Made by a program: the position numbers and the translations under genes. A model generated the notes under the pieces. That model saw nothing but the letters and a program-made list of their open reading frames with translations. It was not told the DNA's origin and ran no database searches. From Brevibacterium picturae (GTDB lineage Bacteria > Actinomycetota > Actinomycetes > Actinomycetales > Brevibacteriaceae), in assembly GCF_900105045.1 (NCBI RefSeq), contig NZ_LT629739.1, positions 2,170,001 through 2,234,000 of the forward strand: a stretch of DNA of 64,000 nt, read 5' to 3'. Within the stretch, counting starts at the first letter, position 1. Every line of letters starts with the position of its first letter. Shown here one piece after another: positions 52,890 through 61,761 of the stretch.

Positions 52890-53052
52890 GAGATTCATGA
52901 GGGCTCGACAACGTGTGGTCTCCTGTCTGTCCTCGGTGCAGGCGTCAGCAGCTTCGCTGAGCCGTGTGAGGGCACGGCGGAGAAACGACGGATAGACGAG
53001 ATGGTTCATCGCTTCCCCACCGTTGAGTCTATCCGTCGTTGTCCCTCGAAGT

Positions 53053-54252
53053 TCACCCCTTCGACCTGCTCAGTGCCTGCTTCCACGAGACCTTCGGGCC
53101 CGACTGCAGGATGGAGCGTTCGAAGATGCGGGTGGCCAGCAGCAGCGCCAGGACGGTGGTGACGGCGAGGATGAGCAGCGACACCAGCGGTTCCCACCAC
53201 TCGATCGTGCCGAGGAAGACGCGCATCGGGACCGCGACGGCCGCGGAGAACGGGATGTAGGACAGCACCGCCATCACCGCCTCATTGGACGAGAAGAGGA
53301 TGACCGCCATATAGGGCAGGAAGATGAGCATCATGATCGGGCTCGACGTCGACCCTAGGTCCTCCGTCCGGGAGACCATCGACGCGGCCGCGGCGTAGAG
53401 GGCCGCGATCATGACGAAGCCGACGATGAAGAGCGGAATGAACCAGGCGATCGGTTCCGTGACCTTGCCGAGGACCAGGTCGTTTCCGCTGATGGCGGCC
53501 CCGATGAGGACGGACAGCGCGGTCAGCCCGATCTGCGCGAAGGCGAGGATCGAACACGCCAGGACCTTGCCGAACATCAGCACCTTCGCCGAGGTGGACG
53601 CGAGCAGGATCTCGACGATCCGTGACTGCTTCTCCTCCACCACCGACGAGGCGATGGTCGTCCCGAAGGTCACCGCGGACATGAAGAACACGAGCCCGAG
53701 GCCCAGGCCGATCAGGTACGTCAGCCCCGGATCCGGGGCGTCCGGGTCGAGGAGCTCGACCGTCGGCACCTGGCTGAGCGCGCCGGTGAGCGACTCGGGT
53801 GCGGAGCGTTCGGCGATGACGGTGACACCGACAGGGGACTGGCCGTCTGCGACGACGGCCGCGGCGACCTCCTCGGACGTCACGAGATCCCTCGCCTCAT
53901 CGACACTGCTCACGGCGACACGTTCGATTCCGTCGACGCCCACTACGGCCTCTGCCCCCGCCGAGGTGACCGCCACCTTGTCCGTGGATGAGAACAGAGA
54001 GGGCAGCGTCCCCGACACTGCGACGAGTGCCCCGAAGGCGACGATGCTCAGCAGCGTCGAGACCATGAACGCCTTCGACTTGATGCGGACCATGATCTCG
54101 CGTTCGATGACGAGACCGATGGCGGTGGTGAAGCTCGCCCGCCGTGTCTGGGCCGTCGTCGCCAGTCCCGACTTCATGGGGGTATTCGTGCCGCGTGCAT
54201 TCGTGGTGGGCGCGTTCGCGCCGGGGGAGTTCGAATCCTGGTGGGTGCTCAT
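53053..54252 (-). CDS. NatB-like ABC-2 permease
   Basis: This protein has about 399 residues from ATG 54252, whose ATGA overlaps the ATPase stop. One N-terminal helix is followed by an external domain of about 170 residues with DKVAVTSAGAEAVVGVDGIE, then five or six helices with SRIVEILLASTSAKVLMFGK. This is the ABC2_membrane_3 arrangement of sodium/drug exporter NatB. A Thr/Asn-rich cytoplasmic head of about 50 residues precedes it. It works with the upstream ATPase, probably under the adjacent two-component system. Confidence 0.87.
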   Translation of the reverse strand: MSTHQDSNSPGANAPTTNARGTNTPMKSGLATTAQTRRASFTTAIGLVIEREIMVRIKSKAFMVSTLLSIVAFGALVAVSGTLPSLFSSTDKVAVTSAGAEAVVGVDGIERVAVSSVDEARDLVTSEEVAAAVVADGQSPVGVTVIAERSAPESLTGALSQVPTVELLDPDAPDPGLTYLIGLGLGLVFFMSAVTFGTTIASSVVEEKQSRIVEILLASTSAKVLMFGKVLACSILAFAQIGLTALSVLIGAAISGNDLVLGKVTEPIAWFIPLFIVGFVMIAALYAAAASMVSRTEDLGSTSSPIMMLIFLPYMAVILFSSNEAVMAVLSYIPFSAAVAVPMRVFLGTIEWWEPLVSLLILAVTTVLALLLATRIFERSILQSGPKVSWKQALSRSKG

Positions 54253-55136
54253 GCCTGCGTGACCTCCTGGAAGAGTCGGTTGAGGGCGACGGTGTGCGGG
54301 GCGAAGGACTTCACGGAGGACACGGTGATGGCCTGGTGCAGAACCGCCTCGGCGGCATCCGGATTCGGTGCGGCGAAGCGGACCCAGTTCCCGTCGAACT
54401 CGATGACGGTGATGTCGGGGATCTCGCGCACCCACCCCATGTCCGCATCTGTCTGCAATATCCACTCAGGTGTGCTGCGCTGAGAGCGCAGCTCATCGGC
54501 GGTGCCGTTGGCGACGAGGCGGCCGCCGTCGATGATGATGAGGTCGTCGACGAGGCGTTCGACCAGGTCGAGCTGGTGGCTGGAGAAGAGGACGGGCGCA
54601 CCGGTGTCCGCGAAGTCCTTGAGGACCTCGAGGGTGCGTTCGACGGCGACCGGGTCGAGCCCGGAGAACGGCTCGTCGAGGACGAGGGCGCGTGGACGGT
54701 GGATGAGGGCGGCGGCGATCTGCACCTTCTGCTGATTGCCCAGGCTCACGGCTTCGAGGTTGTCGCTGGGTTTGCCGCCCAGGTCGAGCTGTTCGAGGAG
54801 TTCGAGGCCGCGGCGACGGGCGGAATGGCGGCTCAGCCCGTGGAAGCGGGCGAGGTAGATGAGCTGGTCGATGATCGGCATCTTCGGGTAGAGGCCGCGC
54901 TCTTCGGGCATGTAGCCGATCGCGCTGCGGTGTGCGGGAGTGATGGTCTCTCCGTCGACGGTGATGCGACCCGAGTCCGCGGCGAGCACGCCGAGGATGA
55001 TGCGCATGGTCGTCGTCTTGCCGGAGCCGTTGGAGCCGACGAAGCCTGTCATCCGGCCGGCGCCGATGGAGAAGCTCAGGTCGTGGAGGACCTGTTTGTC
55101 GCCGAAGCTGCGCGAAATTGTGTCCAAGGTGATCAT
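54249..55136 (-). CDS. NatA-like ABC ATPase with DUF4162 tail
   Basis: This 295-residue ATPase has Walker A GSNGSGKT and Walker B ALVLDEP. The signature is the variant SLGNQQKVQIA where most proteins have LSGGQ; NatA-type proteins use the LGNQQ form. The C-terminal 70 residues are the DUF4162 domain. It is translationally coupled to the permease gene. A histidine kinase/response regulator pair is directly upstream on the same strand. Confidence 0.88.
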   Translation of the reverse strand: MITLDTISRSFGDKQVLHDLSFSIGAGRMTGFVGSNGSGKTTTMRIILGVLAADSGRITVDGETITPAHRSAIGYMPEERGLYPKMPIIDQLIYLARFHGLSRHSARRRGLELLEQLDLGGKPSDNLEAVSLGNQQKVQIAAALIHRPRALVLDEPFSGLDPVAVERTLEVLKDFADTGAPVLFSSHQLDLVERLVDDLIIIDGGRLVANGTADELRSQRSTPEWILQTDADMGWVREIPDITVIEFDGNWVRFAAPNPDAAEAVLHQAITVSSVKSFAPHTVALNRLFQEVTQA

Positions 55137-55273
55137 GGTTCAACGCTATGCGGTGCCGCGGTGGTGCGGATCCGTCGTTCGGCCTATTTTCGCCTCAGCG
55201 GTGTGGGGGAGAGCCTGATCCGGACGAGCGCGGCCTCGGACGAGATCAGCTGTTCATCGGCCTCGTGGCGAGG

Positions 55274-55924
55274 TCAGCTGCTCATCAGTCCGTTCTCGTA
55301 GGCGAAGATGACGACGTGGATGCGGTCGCGGATGTCGAGCTTGGTCAGCAGGTTGGACACATGGGTCTTGACGGTGGCCTCACCGACGAAGAGCTGGGCC
55401 GCGATCTCGGAATTGCTCAGCCCTCTGGCGACCAGGTGGAGGACCTCGAGTTCCCGGTCAGTGAGCAGCGTCAGCTCTGGGGGTGCCGAGGCGGTGGTGT
55501 CGGGACTGCGCACGGAGCGTTCGATGACGCGTCGGGTCACTTCGGGGGAGAGGAGCCCGTCGCCGCCCGCCAGTGCGGTGACCGCGTCGATGAGCTGCTC
55601 CGCCTCGGCGGTCTTGAGGAGGAACCCGCTGGCGCCGGCGGCGAGTGCCTGGAACAGGAAGTCGTCCCGGTCGAAGGTGGTGAGCATGAGGACCGCTCCG
55701 GCCGCTCCTCGGCGCACGATCTCTGCGGTGGATTCGAGCCCATCCATGACAGGCATCTGCACGTCCATGCAGATCACGTCGGGGGCGAGGTCGAGCGCGC
55801 GGTCGATCGCGACCTGCCCGTTCTCGGCCTCGCCGACGACGGTGATGGTGTCCTCGCTTTCGAGGATCGTGCGGAAGCCGGTGCGGACCATCGACTGGTC
55901 GTCGACGAGGAGGACTCGGATCAC
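55274..55924 (-). CDS. NarL/LuxR-type response regulator
   Basis: This 216-residue regulator has the receiver acid pocket VLLVDDQ with phosphoacceptor Asp in ICMDVQMPVMDG and conserved Lys in FLLKTAE. The LuxR HTH is at residues 150-210: LTDRELEVLHLVARGLSNSE, then IAAQLFVGEATVKTHVSNLL. It lies 2 bp downstream of the histidine kinase gene. The pair probably controls the downstream NatAB-like exporter genes, as in many actinobacterial antibiotic- or envelope-stress modules. Confidence 0.9.
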   Translation of the reverse strand: MIRVLLVDDQSMVRTGFRTILESEDTITVVGEAENGQVAIDRALDLAPDVICMDVQMPVMDGLESTAEIVRRGAAGAVLMLTTFDRDDFLFQALAAGASGFLLKTAEAEQLIDAVTALAGGDGLLSPEVTRRVIERSVRSPDTTASAPPELTLLTDRELEVLHLVARGLSNSEIAAQLFVGEATVKTHVSNLLTKLDIRDRIHVVIFAYENGLMSS

Positions 55925-55926
55925 GT

Positions 55927-57315
55927 TCAGGCCTTTGCTGTGGATTCGGTGGAAGTTGGAGGAGCGGTGCGGGCCCCGGCGGCCTCGGGGTCTGGCTCCG
56001 AGTCGGCGGCTTCGGGGTCGGCGACGTTCCGAGGATAGGGAATCTGAGCGCGCACGAGCCAGCCGCCGCGGGATTTCGGGCCGGCTTCGAGACTGCCGCC
56101 CATGGCGCTCATCCGTTCGCGCATGCCGACGATTCCGAGGCCCAGTCCCGTCTGCTTTGCGACGCGAGTGTCTGTGGCGTTGTCGTCGCTCGGCTCGGGA
56201 TCGTGGTGTGGTTCCTCAGGCAGCGCGCCGGGGGACCGGGAGTCGCTGATCTCGACCTCGAGTTCGGCCGAGCCGTATCGCAGACGGACATCCACCTCGG
56301 CGTGCGAGCCCGCGTAGCGACGGCAGTTGGTCAGGGATTCCTGGATCACACGGTAGATCGACATCTCCGTGATTGGTGTCAGCGGGCGCGGCTGCCCGAT
56401 GGTGTGGACGTCGATCCGCTGTCCCGAGCGACGTGAGGCATCGATGAGTGCGGGAATGTCGCCGAGGCCGGGGTTGCCTTTCGTGCTGTGCTCGTCGGTG
56501 ACTGCCTCGTCCGTGTCCCGGAGGGTGTAGACGAGTGCGCGCAGTTCGTCGACGGTTTCTCGGGTGGAGGATTCGATGGTCTTGAGTGATTCCCGAGCCT
56601 TGTCGGGATTCTTCTCGAGGCTGCGGCGTGCAGCCGCGGCGTGGATGCCGACGCCGGTGATGTGGTGGGCGATGCCGTCGTGGAGTTCGCGCGCGATGCG
56701 CACGCGCTCGAGGTCGAGGGCCTGTCGGGTCAGCTGGTGCTCCTGAGTGCGGACCTCCGCGTTGGCGAAGCGCAGTTCGTTGAGCAGTTTGCGCTGGCTC
56801 CACGCCCGGTTGCCGAAGAGCCATGCGCCGCCGAAGAACGCGATGTTGATGAGGAAGGAGACCGCCGAAGCCGCCGCAAACTGAAGCACGGTCATGTCGC
56901 CGATCGCGTTGAACTGCATCACCGTCGACACCAGCAGGTAAACGAAGATCCCCACGCAGAGGAGGAGCCGGGAGACGAAGGCCGCTGTGCGATTGCTCTG
57001 CCAGGCACCGACCGAGTACACGCCCATGAACACGATGATCTGGGTGACACCGGGTTCCATGATCTCCAGCACCTGCGCCGTGACGAAGATGGTCGTCTGG
57101 ACCCATGCCATCTGGCTGGGATAACGCCGGCGCCAGATCAACGGCACTGTGACGAGGGCAGACATCAGGCAGATCAGCCACAACGGTCCCTTGAACGGCC
57201 AATAACCCGTAGTGTTGTACAGAACGGCGAAGACCATCGAGGCCGCGGCCAGGGCCAACACCAGATACACGTCGCCGTGCGTATGTCTGAGCGATGTCGA
57301 GTTCTCTGCCATCAT
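55927..57315 (-). CDS. Sensor histidine kinase (NarX/DesK type)
   Basis: This 462-residue kinase has five to six N-terminal helices (residues 17-190) with no large external domain, so it likely senses within the membrane. The dimerisation domain has RIARELHDGIAHHITGVGIH with the phosphoacceptor His in ELHDG. The HATPase_c domain follows with EMSIYRVIQESLTNCRRYAG and GLGLGIVGMRERM. Such kinases pair with NarL regulators, here the next gene. The protein may also start at ATG 57312. Confidence 0.88.
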   Translation of the reverse strand: MMAENSTSLRHTHGDVYLVLALAAASMVFAVLYNTTGYWPFKGPLWLICLMSALVTVPLIWRRRYPSQMAWVQTTIFVTAQVLEIMEPGVTQIIVFMGVYSVGAWQSNRTAAFVSRLLLCVGIFVYLLVSTVMQFNAIGDMTVLQFAAASAVSFLINIAFFGGAWLFGNRAWSQRKLLNELRFANAEVRTQEHQLTRQALDLERVRIARELHDGIAHHITGVGIHAAAARRSLEKNPDKARESLKTIESSTRETVDELRALVYTLRDTDEAVTDEHSTKGNPGLGDIPALIDASRRSGQRIDVHTIGQPRPLTPITEMSIYRVIQESLTNCRRYAGSHAEVDVRLRYGSAELEVEISDSRSPGALPEEPHHDPEPSDDNATDTRVAKQTGLGLGIVGMRERMSAMGGSLEAGPKSRGGWLVRAQIPYPRNVADPEAADSEPDPEAAGARTAPPTSTESTAKA

Positions 57316-57446
57316 CTTCCCAGCTTAGACAGACTGGTCTGCGTTCCACATCCGTCTGTGTGGGGATCCGATGTGCCGGGGCCTGCGCCTCTCGGCTGAG
57401 TTCGTCGAGGAAGACGGCGTCGGGCCCACGTGATCAGTCGATATCT

Positions 57447-58325
57447 CTACAGATCGACGGCCACCACGGGGTCACTCGTCGGCTGTTCGGATCCGCCCTT
57501 CGGCTCGACGGTGATGCCGAACAGACTGCTTGCGGTGAATCTCTGATCGGCGATGTTCGTGGCAGCCTCGGTCATCAGCCCGGCGCTCTCGGGTCCCTCG
57601 TCGCCGATCACCCACATCTGCAGGGACTTGTCGGCCTCCACCTCGACATCCTTCGAAGTGACGTGGATGAGCTGTTCGCTTTCGGACGACACCACGGTGA
57701 CCGAGCCGCCGTCGGGAAGCTCGGCAGTATTCGAGCGCAGATCGTCGGCCTGCATCAGCTTCGACGTCTCGTCGATCTGTTGTTGCGCAGCTGCCAGGTC
57801 GTCTTCAAGCTCGTTCTGCTGCTGCCAGGAATTCACTCCGACGCCAGCGGCGACGGCGACAGCGGCAGCCGCAGCAGCCATCGGCACCCAGGAGCGACGT
57901 TTGCGCCGGTGCTCAGCAAGGTCGGCCAGAGGAGGTGGTGCGTCCTCGGATGCTCGGCCGTGCGAGCGAGTGTCCGACTCAGCGCGCAGAGGTGTCTGAG
58001 ATTCGGGCTGCGCCTGTTGCTGTGGGAAGGGCGCTTGCTCCTGTCCGTGCGGCAGGGGTGCGGTGCCTTCCTGTGCGTACATGCTAGGGATGCCGAGGAT
58101 TGCTTCCCGAGTCGCCGCGCTGATGGGCTCTGGTGCATCCACGTCCGACATGCCTGTCGCCGTTGCCTCGGAACCCGCCATGAGCGCCATGGTGTCCTCA
58201 TACTCGGCGACCTCGGAACGGAAATCAGTGTCGGTGTCTGCAAGAGTCTGCGCCTCGGCGAGCTCAGCTTCGCTGAGTCCGCCCAAAGCCAGTCCGGCAG
58301 CCAGATAGTCACGATCGGTGTTCAT
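57447..58325 (-). CDS. rskA: Anti-sigma-K factor RskA
   Basis: This 292-residue membrane anti-sigma factor has an N-terminal anti-sigma region (DRDYLAAGLALGGLSEAELA) and a Gln/Pro-rich linker. One transmembrane helix lies at about 148-166 (VPMAAAAAAVAVAAGVGV), followed by the external RskA C-terminal domain with SLQMWVIGDEGPESAGLM. It holds SigK inactive until processed by regulated proteolysis. ATG 58325 overlaps the sigK stop (ATGA), as expected for a coupled sigma/anti-sigma pair. Confidence 0.9.
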   Translation of the reverse strand: MNTDRDYLAAGLALGGLSEAELAEAQTLADTDTDFRSEVAEYEDTMALMAGSEATATGMSDVDAPEPISAATREAILGIPSMYAQEGTAPLPHGQEQAPFPQQQAQPESQTPLRAESDTRSHGRASEDAPPPLADLAEHRRKRRSWVPMAAAAAAVAVAAGVGVNSWQQQNELEDDLAAAQQQIDETSKLMQADDLRSNTAELPDGGSVTVVSSESEQLIHVTSKDVEVEADKSLQMWVIGDEGPESAGLMTEAATNIADQRFTASSLFGITVEPKGGSEQPTSDPVVAVDL

Positions 58326-58951
58326 CGACCTGCCTCCAACTCTTCTCGCAGCTTCTTCATTCCGTCTCTGATTCGTGACTTGATGGTGCCGAGGGGCACC
58401 TTGAGGTGCTCAGATATCTGAGCGTGGGTCAGTCCCTGATAGAAGGCCATGACGATAGGGTGCGCCTGCTCCTCGGGAAGTATCTTCAACGCCGTCACTG
58501 TGCGATCTGATTCCGACTTGTCGATGACGGTCTGTTCGACTTGTTCTCCCACACCCGCCGAGGAACGCAGTCCGTCGGCGAAATCGCGGTCCTGCTGGGC
58601 CTGGACGCTGCGGACGCAGTCGATGGCCCTTCTGCGGCACAGCGTGATCAGCCATGCTCTGCCTGTCCCACGTTCGGGATCGAAACTGGAGCACCGGGTC
58701 CACACTTCGGTGAAGCATTCCTGGAGCACCTCCTCGGCGAGTGACTGACTTCTCACGATCCGCAGGATCACGGCCATGAGGATTCTCGATTGTGCCACGA
58801 AGATTTCTTCGAAAGCGGACCTGTCACCGGCGGCGATCCTGAGCAGTTGGTCGCTGCTCGGGTCCGATGCTGTGGTTGTCACGCCGGGCGGCGATTGGAG
58901 ATCGCCACCCGGCGGTCCATGGCGTGGTACCGAGGAATCATCTGAGCTCAT
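58322..58951 (-). CDS. sigK: ECF RNA polymerase sigma factor SigK
   Basis: This 209-residue sigma factor has region 2 (SLAEEVLQECFTEVWTRCSS) and region 4 (PIVMAFYQGLTHAQISEHLK, then VPLGTIKSRIRDGMKKLREE). It is coupled to rskA. The next genes upstream on the same strand encode a fasciclin lipoprotein and a molybdopterin oxidoreductase. Both carry CCATCC-N16-CGAATA upstream, which matches the mycobacterial SigK motif as I recall it. I see no copy of that motif before sigK itself. Confidence 0.9.
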   Translation of the reverse strand: MSSDDSSVPRHGPPGGDLQSPPGVTTTASDPSSDQLLRIAAGDRSAFEEIFVAQSRILMAVILRIVRSQSLAEEVLQECFTEVWTRCSSFDPERGTGRAWLITLCRRRAIDCVRSVQAQQDRDFADGLRSSAGVGEQVEQTVIDKSESDRTVTALKILPEEQAHPIVMAFYQGLTHAQISEHLKVPLGTIKSRIRDGMKKLREELEAGR

Positions 58952-59016
58952 GAACCAATCATGTCATTTGATGAGCAAAGAATTGTTCGTTGTCCGGGTT
59001 CTGGGGGGAAAAGATT

Positions 59017-59061
59017 GTGGCCAAGGGCCGATCCGAATCCTCGGAATCGGTCCTTGGCCAC
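59017..59061 (-). terminator. Terminator of the fasciclin gene
   Basis: GTGGCCAAGG at 59017-59026 pairs with CCTTGGCCAC at 59052-59061, extended inward by CCGAT/ATCGG. It begins about 20 bp past the fasciclin stop on the minus strand. Confidence 0.75.
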
Positions 59062-59081
59062 CTCTCTGTGAAGCTCAGATG

Positions 59082-59759
59082 TTACTTCGAGGGCATCATG
59101 ACGGCATCGACCATGTATACCGTTGCGTTGGCGGTCTTGACTCCGCCGCAGACCAGTCCGGAATCGTCGAACTTGAGGTCGTCGCCCTCGCCGGAGATCG
59201 TCACCTTCGAGCCTTCGACGGTCTCGTGCTCACCGGCGATCTCGTCAGGGGACAGTTGTCCCGGGATGACGTGGTAGGTGAGAACCTTGGTCAGCATGTC
59301 CGAATCCTTGGCCAGTGCATCCAGGTCATCCTTTGGCACGTCGCCGAAAGCATCATCGGTGGGTGCGATGACGGTGAACTCGTCACCGTTGAGCGTGTCG
59401 ACGAGGTCGACATCGGGGTTGAGCTCGCCGGAGACAGCCTTGGTCAGGGTCTTGAGCATCGGGTTGTTCGATGCCGCGGTGGCGACCGGGTCCTGAGCCA
59501 TTCCTTCGACGGATCCGCCGCCGTCAGGGTTGGCTTCGGCGTAGGCGGCGCAGCCCGGGCCGACGAGGTTCGAGCCTGCCATTGCAGAGTCTCCGGATTC
59601 TTCAGGCGCCTCCGTGCTTCCGCTCGATTCCTCTGCCTGGGTCTCTTCACCACCGGATTCGGAGTCCGAACCCATGCCTGAACAGCCACTCAAAGCCATG
59701 AGTGAGACGGCACCTGCTGCCAGGACGGTTGCGGCGCGATTGCGAATCAGTGTTTTCAT
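59082..59759 (-). CDS. Fasciclin-domain lipoprotein (MPT83/MPT70-like)
   Basis: This 225-residue exported protein has a signal peptide ending in the lipobox LSGC (about residue 26), an acidic Ser/Glu linker, and a single FAS1 domain from about residue 85 to the end. The domain includes [20 protein letters not shown] and [20 protein letters not shown], the FAS1 H1 and H2 motifs. The mycobacterial homologues MPT83 and MPT70 are the classical SigK targets, and a SigK-type promoter lies at 59850-59877. A role in adhesion or envelope stress is inferred from the family. Confidence 0.9.
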   Translation of the reverse strand: MKTLIRNRAATVLAAGAVSLMALSGCSGMGSDSESGGEETQAEESSGSTEAPEESGDSAMAGSNLVGPGCAAYAEANPDGGGSVEGMAQDPVATAASNNPMLKTLTKAVSGELNPDVDLVDTLNGDEFTVIAPTDDAFGDVPKDDLDALAKDSDMLTKVLTYHVIPGQLSPDEIAGEHETVEGSKVTISGEGDDLKFDDSGLVCGGVKTANATVYMVDAVMMPSK

Positions 59760-59849
59760 CGTTCTTCTCCTTGTGAAGGTGGTGCATCAACAGTGGTGCT
59801 TATCAGCGCACAGCTCTGAAGTTGTCTTCATTGCTCGCTGTGTACTTGG

Positions 59850-59877
59850 TATTCGCAGCCCGTGTGGTTCTGGATGG
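59850..59877 (-). promoter_or_regulatory. SigK-type promoter of the fasciclin gene
   Basis: On the minus strand CCATCC (59872-59877) lies 16 bp upstream of CGAATA (59850-59855). The start codon is about 90 bp further on, giving a leader of some 80 bases. The same nonamer CACCCATCC recurs before the oxidoreductase gene. Confidence 0.75.
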
Positions 59878-59946
59878 GTGAAACTCGAAGATTCTCGGGA
59901 TTTCTTTTCCCAGAGTTCTCTGCGGTGTCCTCGGACCTGCGCAGAT

Positions 59947-59984
59947 CGGCCCCAGTCTCCGCTTGTATGCGGTGACTGGGGCCG
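59947..59984 (-). terminator. Terminator of the molybdopterin oxidoreductase gene
   Basis: CGGCCCCAGTC at 59947-59957 pairs perfectly with GACTGGGGCCG at 59974-59984, with an inner CCGC/GCGG stem. It lies 36 bp past the gene's stop codon on the minus strand. Confidence 0.75.
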
Positions 59985-60019
59985 TGGTGGTGTGGTTCGG
60001 TACCAGGCTGAGGATTGCT

Positions 60020-61636
60020 CTACTCGACGCTGAACTGGATGTGGTGGTGACCGGTTGCCGAATTGGGGATCGATTTCCTCCGCTCGGGAGTCTGGACGTT
60101 CCCGTCCTGATCGATCGCACGGACCGTGACGGTATGCAATCCTGCATCGACGTCGCTGAATCCGGTCTTCCACTGGCGCCAGGTGTCGATATTCACCTCG
60201 TCGCCGAGCTCGGCCGAGGTCCAGTCCCCGTCGTCGAGTTTCACATCGACTCGCTCGATGCCGCTCTGCTGCGCCCAGGCTGTACCACCGACGACGAGAT
60301 CCCCCGCAGGTACCTTCGCCAGCGGTTTGGGAACTTCGACCCGAGAGGCGACAAGGATGGGCGCCTTGGCGTCCCACCCCCGATCGGTCCAATAGGCGGT
60401 CTTCTCATCGAAGCGGGTGACTTCGAGTTCGGTGACCCATTTGGTGGCGGAGACGAACCCGTAGAGCCCGGGAACGACGAGGCGGGCGGGGAAGCCGTGT
60501 TCGGGAGGAAGCGGGCTGCCGTTCATTCCGACAGCCAGCAGGGAATCCCGGCCATCGGTGAGGGCTTCGATCGGTGTCGAGGCCGAAAACCCGTCGATCG
60601 AATGGGAAAGCACCATGTCTGCATCCTTGTTCGGATTCGCCCGGCGCAGCAGCTCACGCACCGGGTAACCCAACCAGGTGGCGTTGCCGACGAGGTCACC
60701 CCCGACGGGATTGGAGACGCAGGTGAGCGTGATGTGATGCTCTTCGAGGGGAAGATCGAGCAGGTCGTCCATCGTCAGGGTCACCTCTGACTCGACCATT
60801 CCGTGGATCCGCAATGACCATTCCTGCGGGTCGATGACAGGTGGCGCCAGCGCCGTGTCGATGCGGTAGAAGTCCTTCGGGTCCGTGACGAAGGGGACCA
60901 GGCCCTTCACATCCGGGTGCGCCGAGGCGGGAATCGGAGGAGCCTTCTTGGCAGGCGTCGGCAGGACCAGTTTGGCAACCGCGGCACCGGCGTCGAGAGT
61001 CAACGAGGCCACGGTCTGTCCTGCCGCCACTGCGGCGGCCCCCGCTGCTCCGATGATGCCGGTGATGACAAAAAATCGGCGCCGTGATGGTGATGTCGCC
61101 GGTTTCTCGGACGAGTCGGATGAGCTCTCCCCAGGTGTGGACGAGCCGGCCGGGATGGCCGCGGCAGGAAACTTCCGAGGGGCTGCGGGAGCCGTTCCGA
61201 TCTCATTCGGACTCGTCCCGGAGCTCATGAGGACTCGGAAGACGGCCATGCCCAGGACGAGCCCGATGAGAGTTGGGATGATGTCGATGACATTGGACTC
61301 AGGACGGATGAGAATGACGAGGAGGGGAACCAGACCGGCCACGAAGAGGAGCACGGTCGCCGGGCGCAGCCGGTGAGATGCCAGCCAGCCGATGAGTCCG
61401 CCGAGGACCATCGCTGCGAATCCTGTGGAGAGGATGAGGAAGAGTTTGTCATTGGTGCCGAAGAGTTCGATGACAGGCTTGACGACTTCGGTCGGTGTGA
61501 GCGGAATGATCGTCTGACCCAGTGCCAGCAGAGGTGCCGCTTGCGGTCCGAATGCGCGGGCGATCAGGTCGGCGGCACCGAACAGGACGAGGGTGGCGAC
61601 GACTCCGACAAGGGCGGCGCGAAATGGTCTTCTCAT
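60020..61636 (-). CDS. Membrane-bound molybdopterin oxidoreductase (sulfite-oxidase family)
   Basis: This 538-residue protein has four N-terminal helices (about residues 1-130) and an internal twin-Arg-like segment before a fifth helix (SRRRFFVITGIIGAAGAAAV). The external sulfite-oxidase-type Moco domain is at about 265-450, with the Mo-ligand cysteine in ITLTCVSNPVGGDL, and a C-terminal Mo-co dimerisation Ig-like domain follows. The substrate is unknown; repair of oxidised methionines, as in MsrP, is one possibility. A SigK-type promoter ends 8 bp before the start, predicting a leaderless mRNA. Confidence 0.88.
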   Translation of the reverse strand: MRRPFRAALVGVVATLVLFGAADLIARAFGPQAAPLLALGQTIIPLTPTEVVKPVIELFGTNDKLFLILSTGFAAMVLGGLIGWLASHRLRPATVLLFVAGLVPLLVILIRPESNVIDIIPTLIGLVLGMAVFRVLMSSGTSPNEIGTAPAAPRKFPAAAIPAGSSTPGESSSDSSEKPATSPSRRRFFVITGIIGAAGAAAVAAGQTVASLTLDAGAAVAKLVLPTPAKKAPPIPASAHPDVKGLVPFVTDPKDFYRIDTALAPPVIDPQEWSLRIHGMVESEVTLTMDDLLDLPLEEHHITLTCVSNPVGGDLVGNATWLGYPVRELLRRANPNKDADMVLSHSIDGFSASTPIEALTDGRDSLLAVGMNGSPLPPEHGFPARLVVPGLYGFVSATKWVTELEVTRFDEKTAYWTDRGWDAKAPILVASRVEVPKPLAKVPAGDLVVGGTAWAQQSGIERVDVKLDDGDWTSAELGDEVNIDTWRQWKTGFSDVDAGLHTVTVRAIDQDGNVQTPERRKSIPNSATGHHHIQFSVE

Positions 61637-61643
61637 GTACGAA

Positions 61644-61671
61644 TATTCGGAGCAGAGAGCAATTCGGATGG
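61644..61671 (-). promoter_or_regulatory. SigK-type promoter of the oxidoreductase gene (leaderless)
   Basis: On the minus strand CCATCC (61666-61671) lies 16 bp from CGAATA (61644-61649). Only seven bases separate the -10 from ATG 61636, so transcription should begin at or next to the start codon. No ribosome binding site is present, in agreement. Confidence 0.78.
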
Positions 61672-61761
61672 GTGATCCGGTGCTCAGGATTCGCCCCTGG
61701 GTCTCGTCCTGTTCACGAAATTATCAGTGATCTTGCCCTCACGCTGACGTAGCATAGTGCA

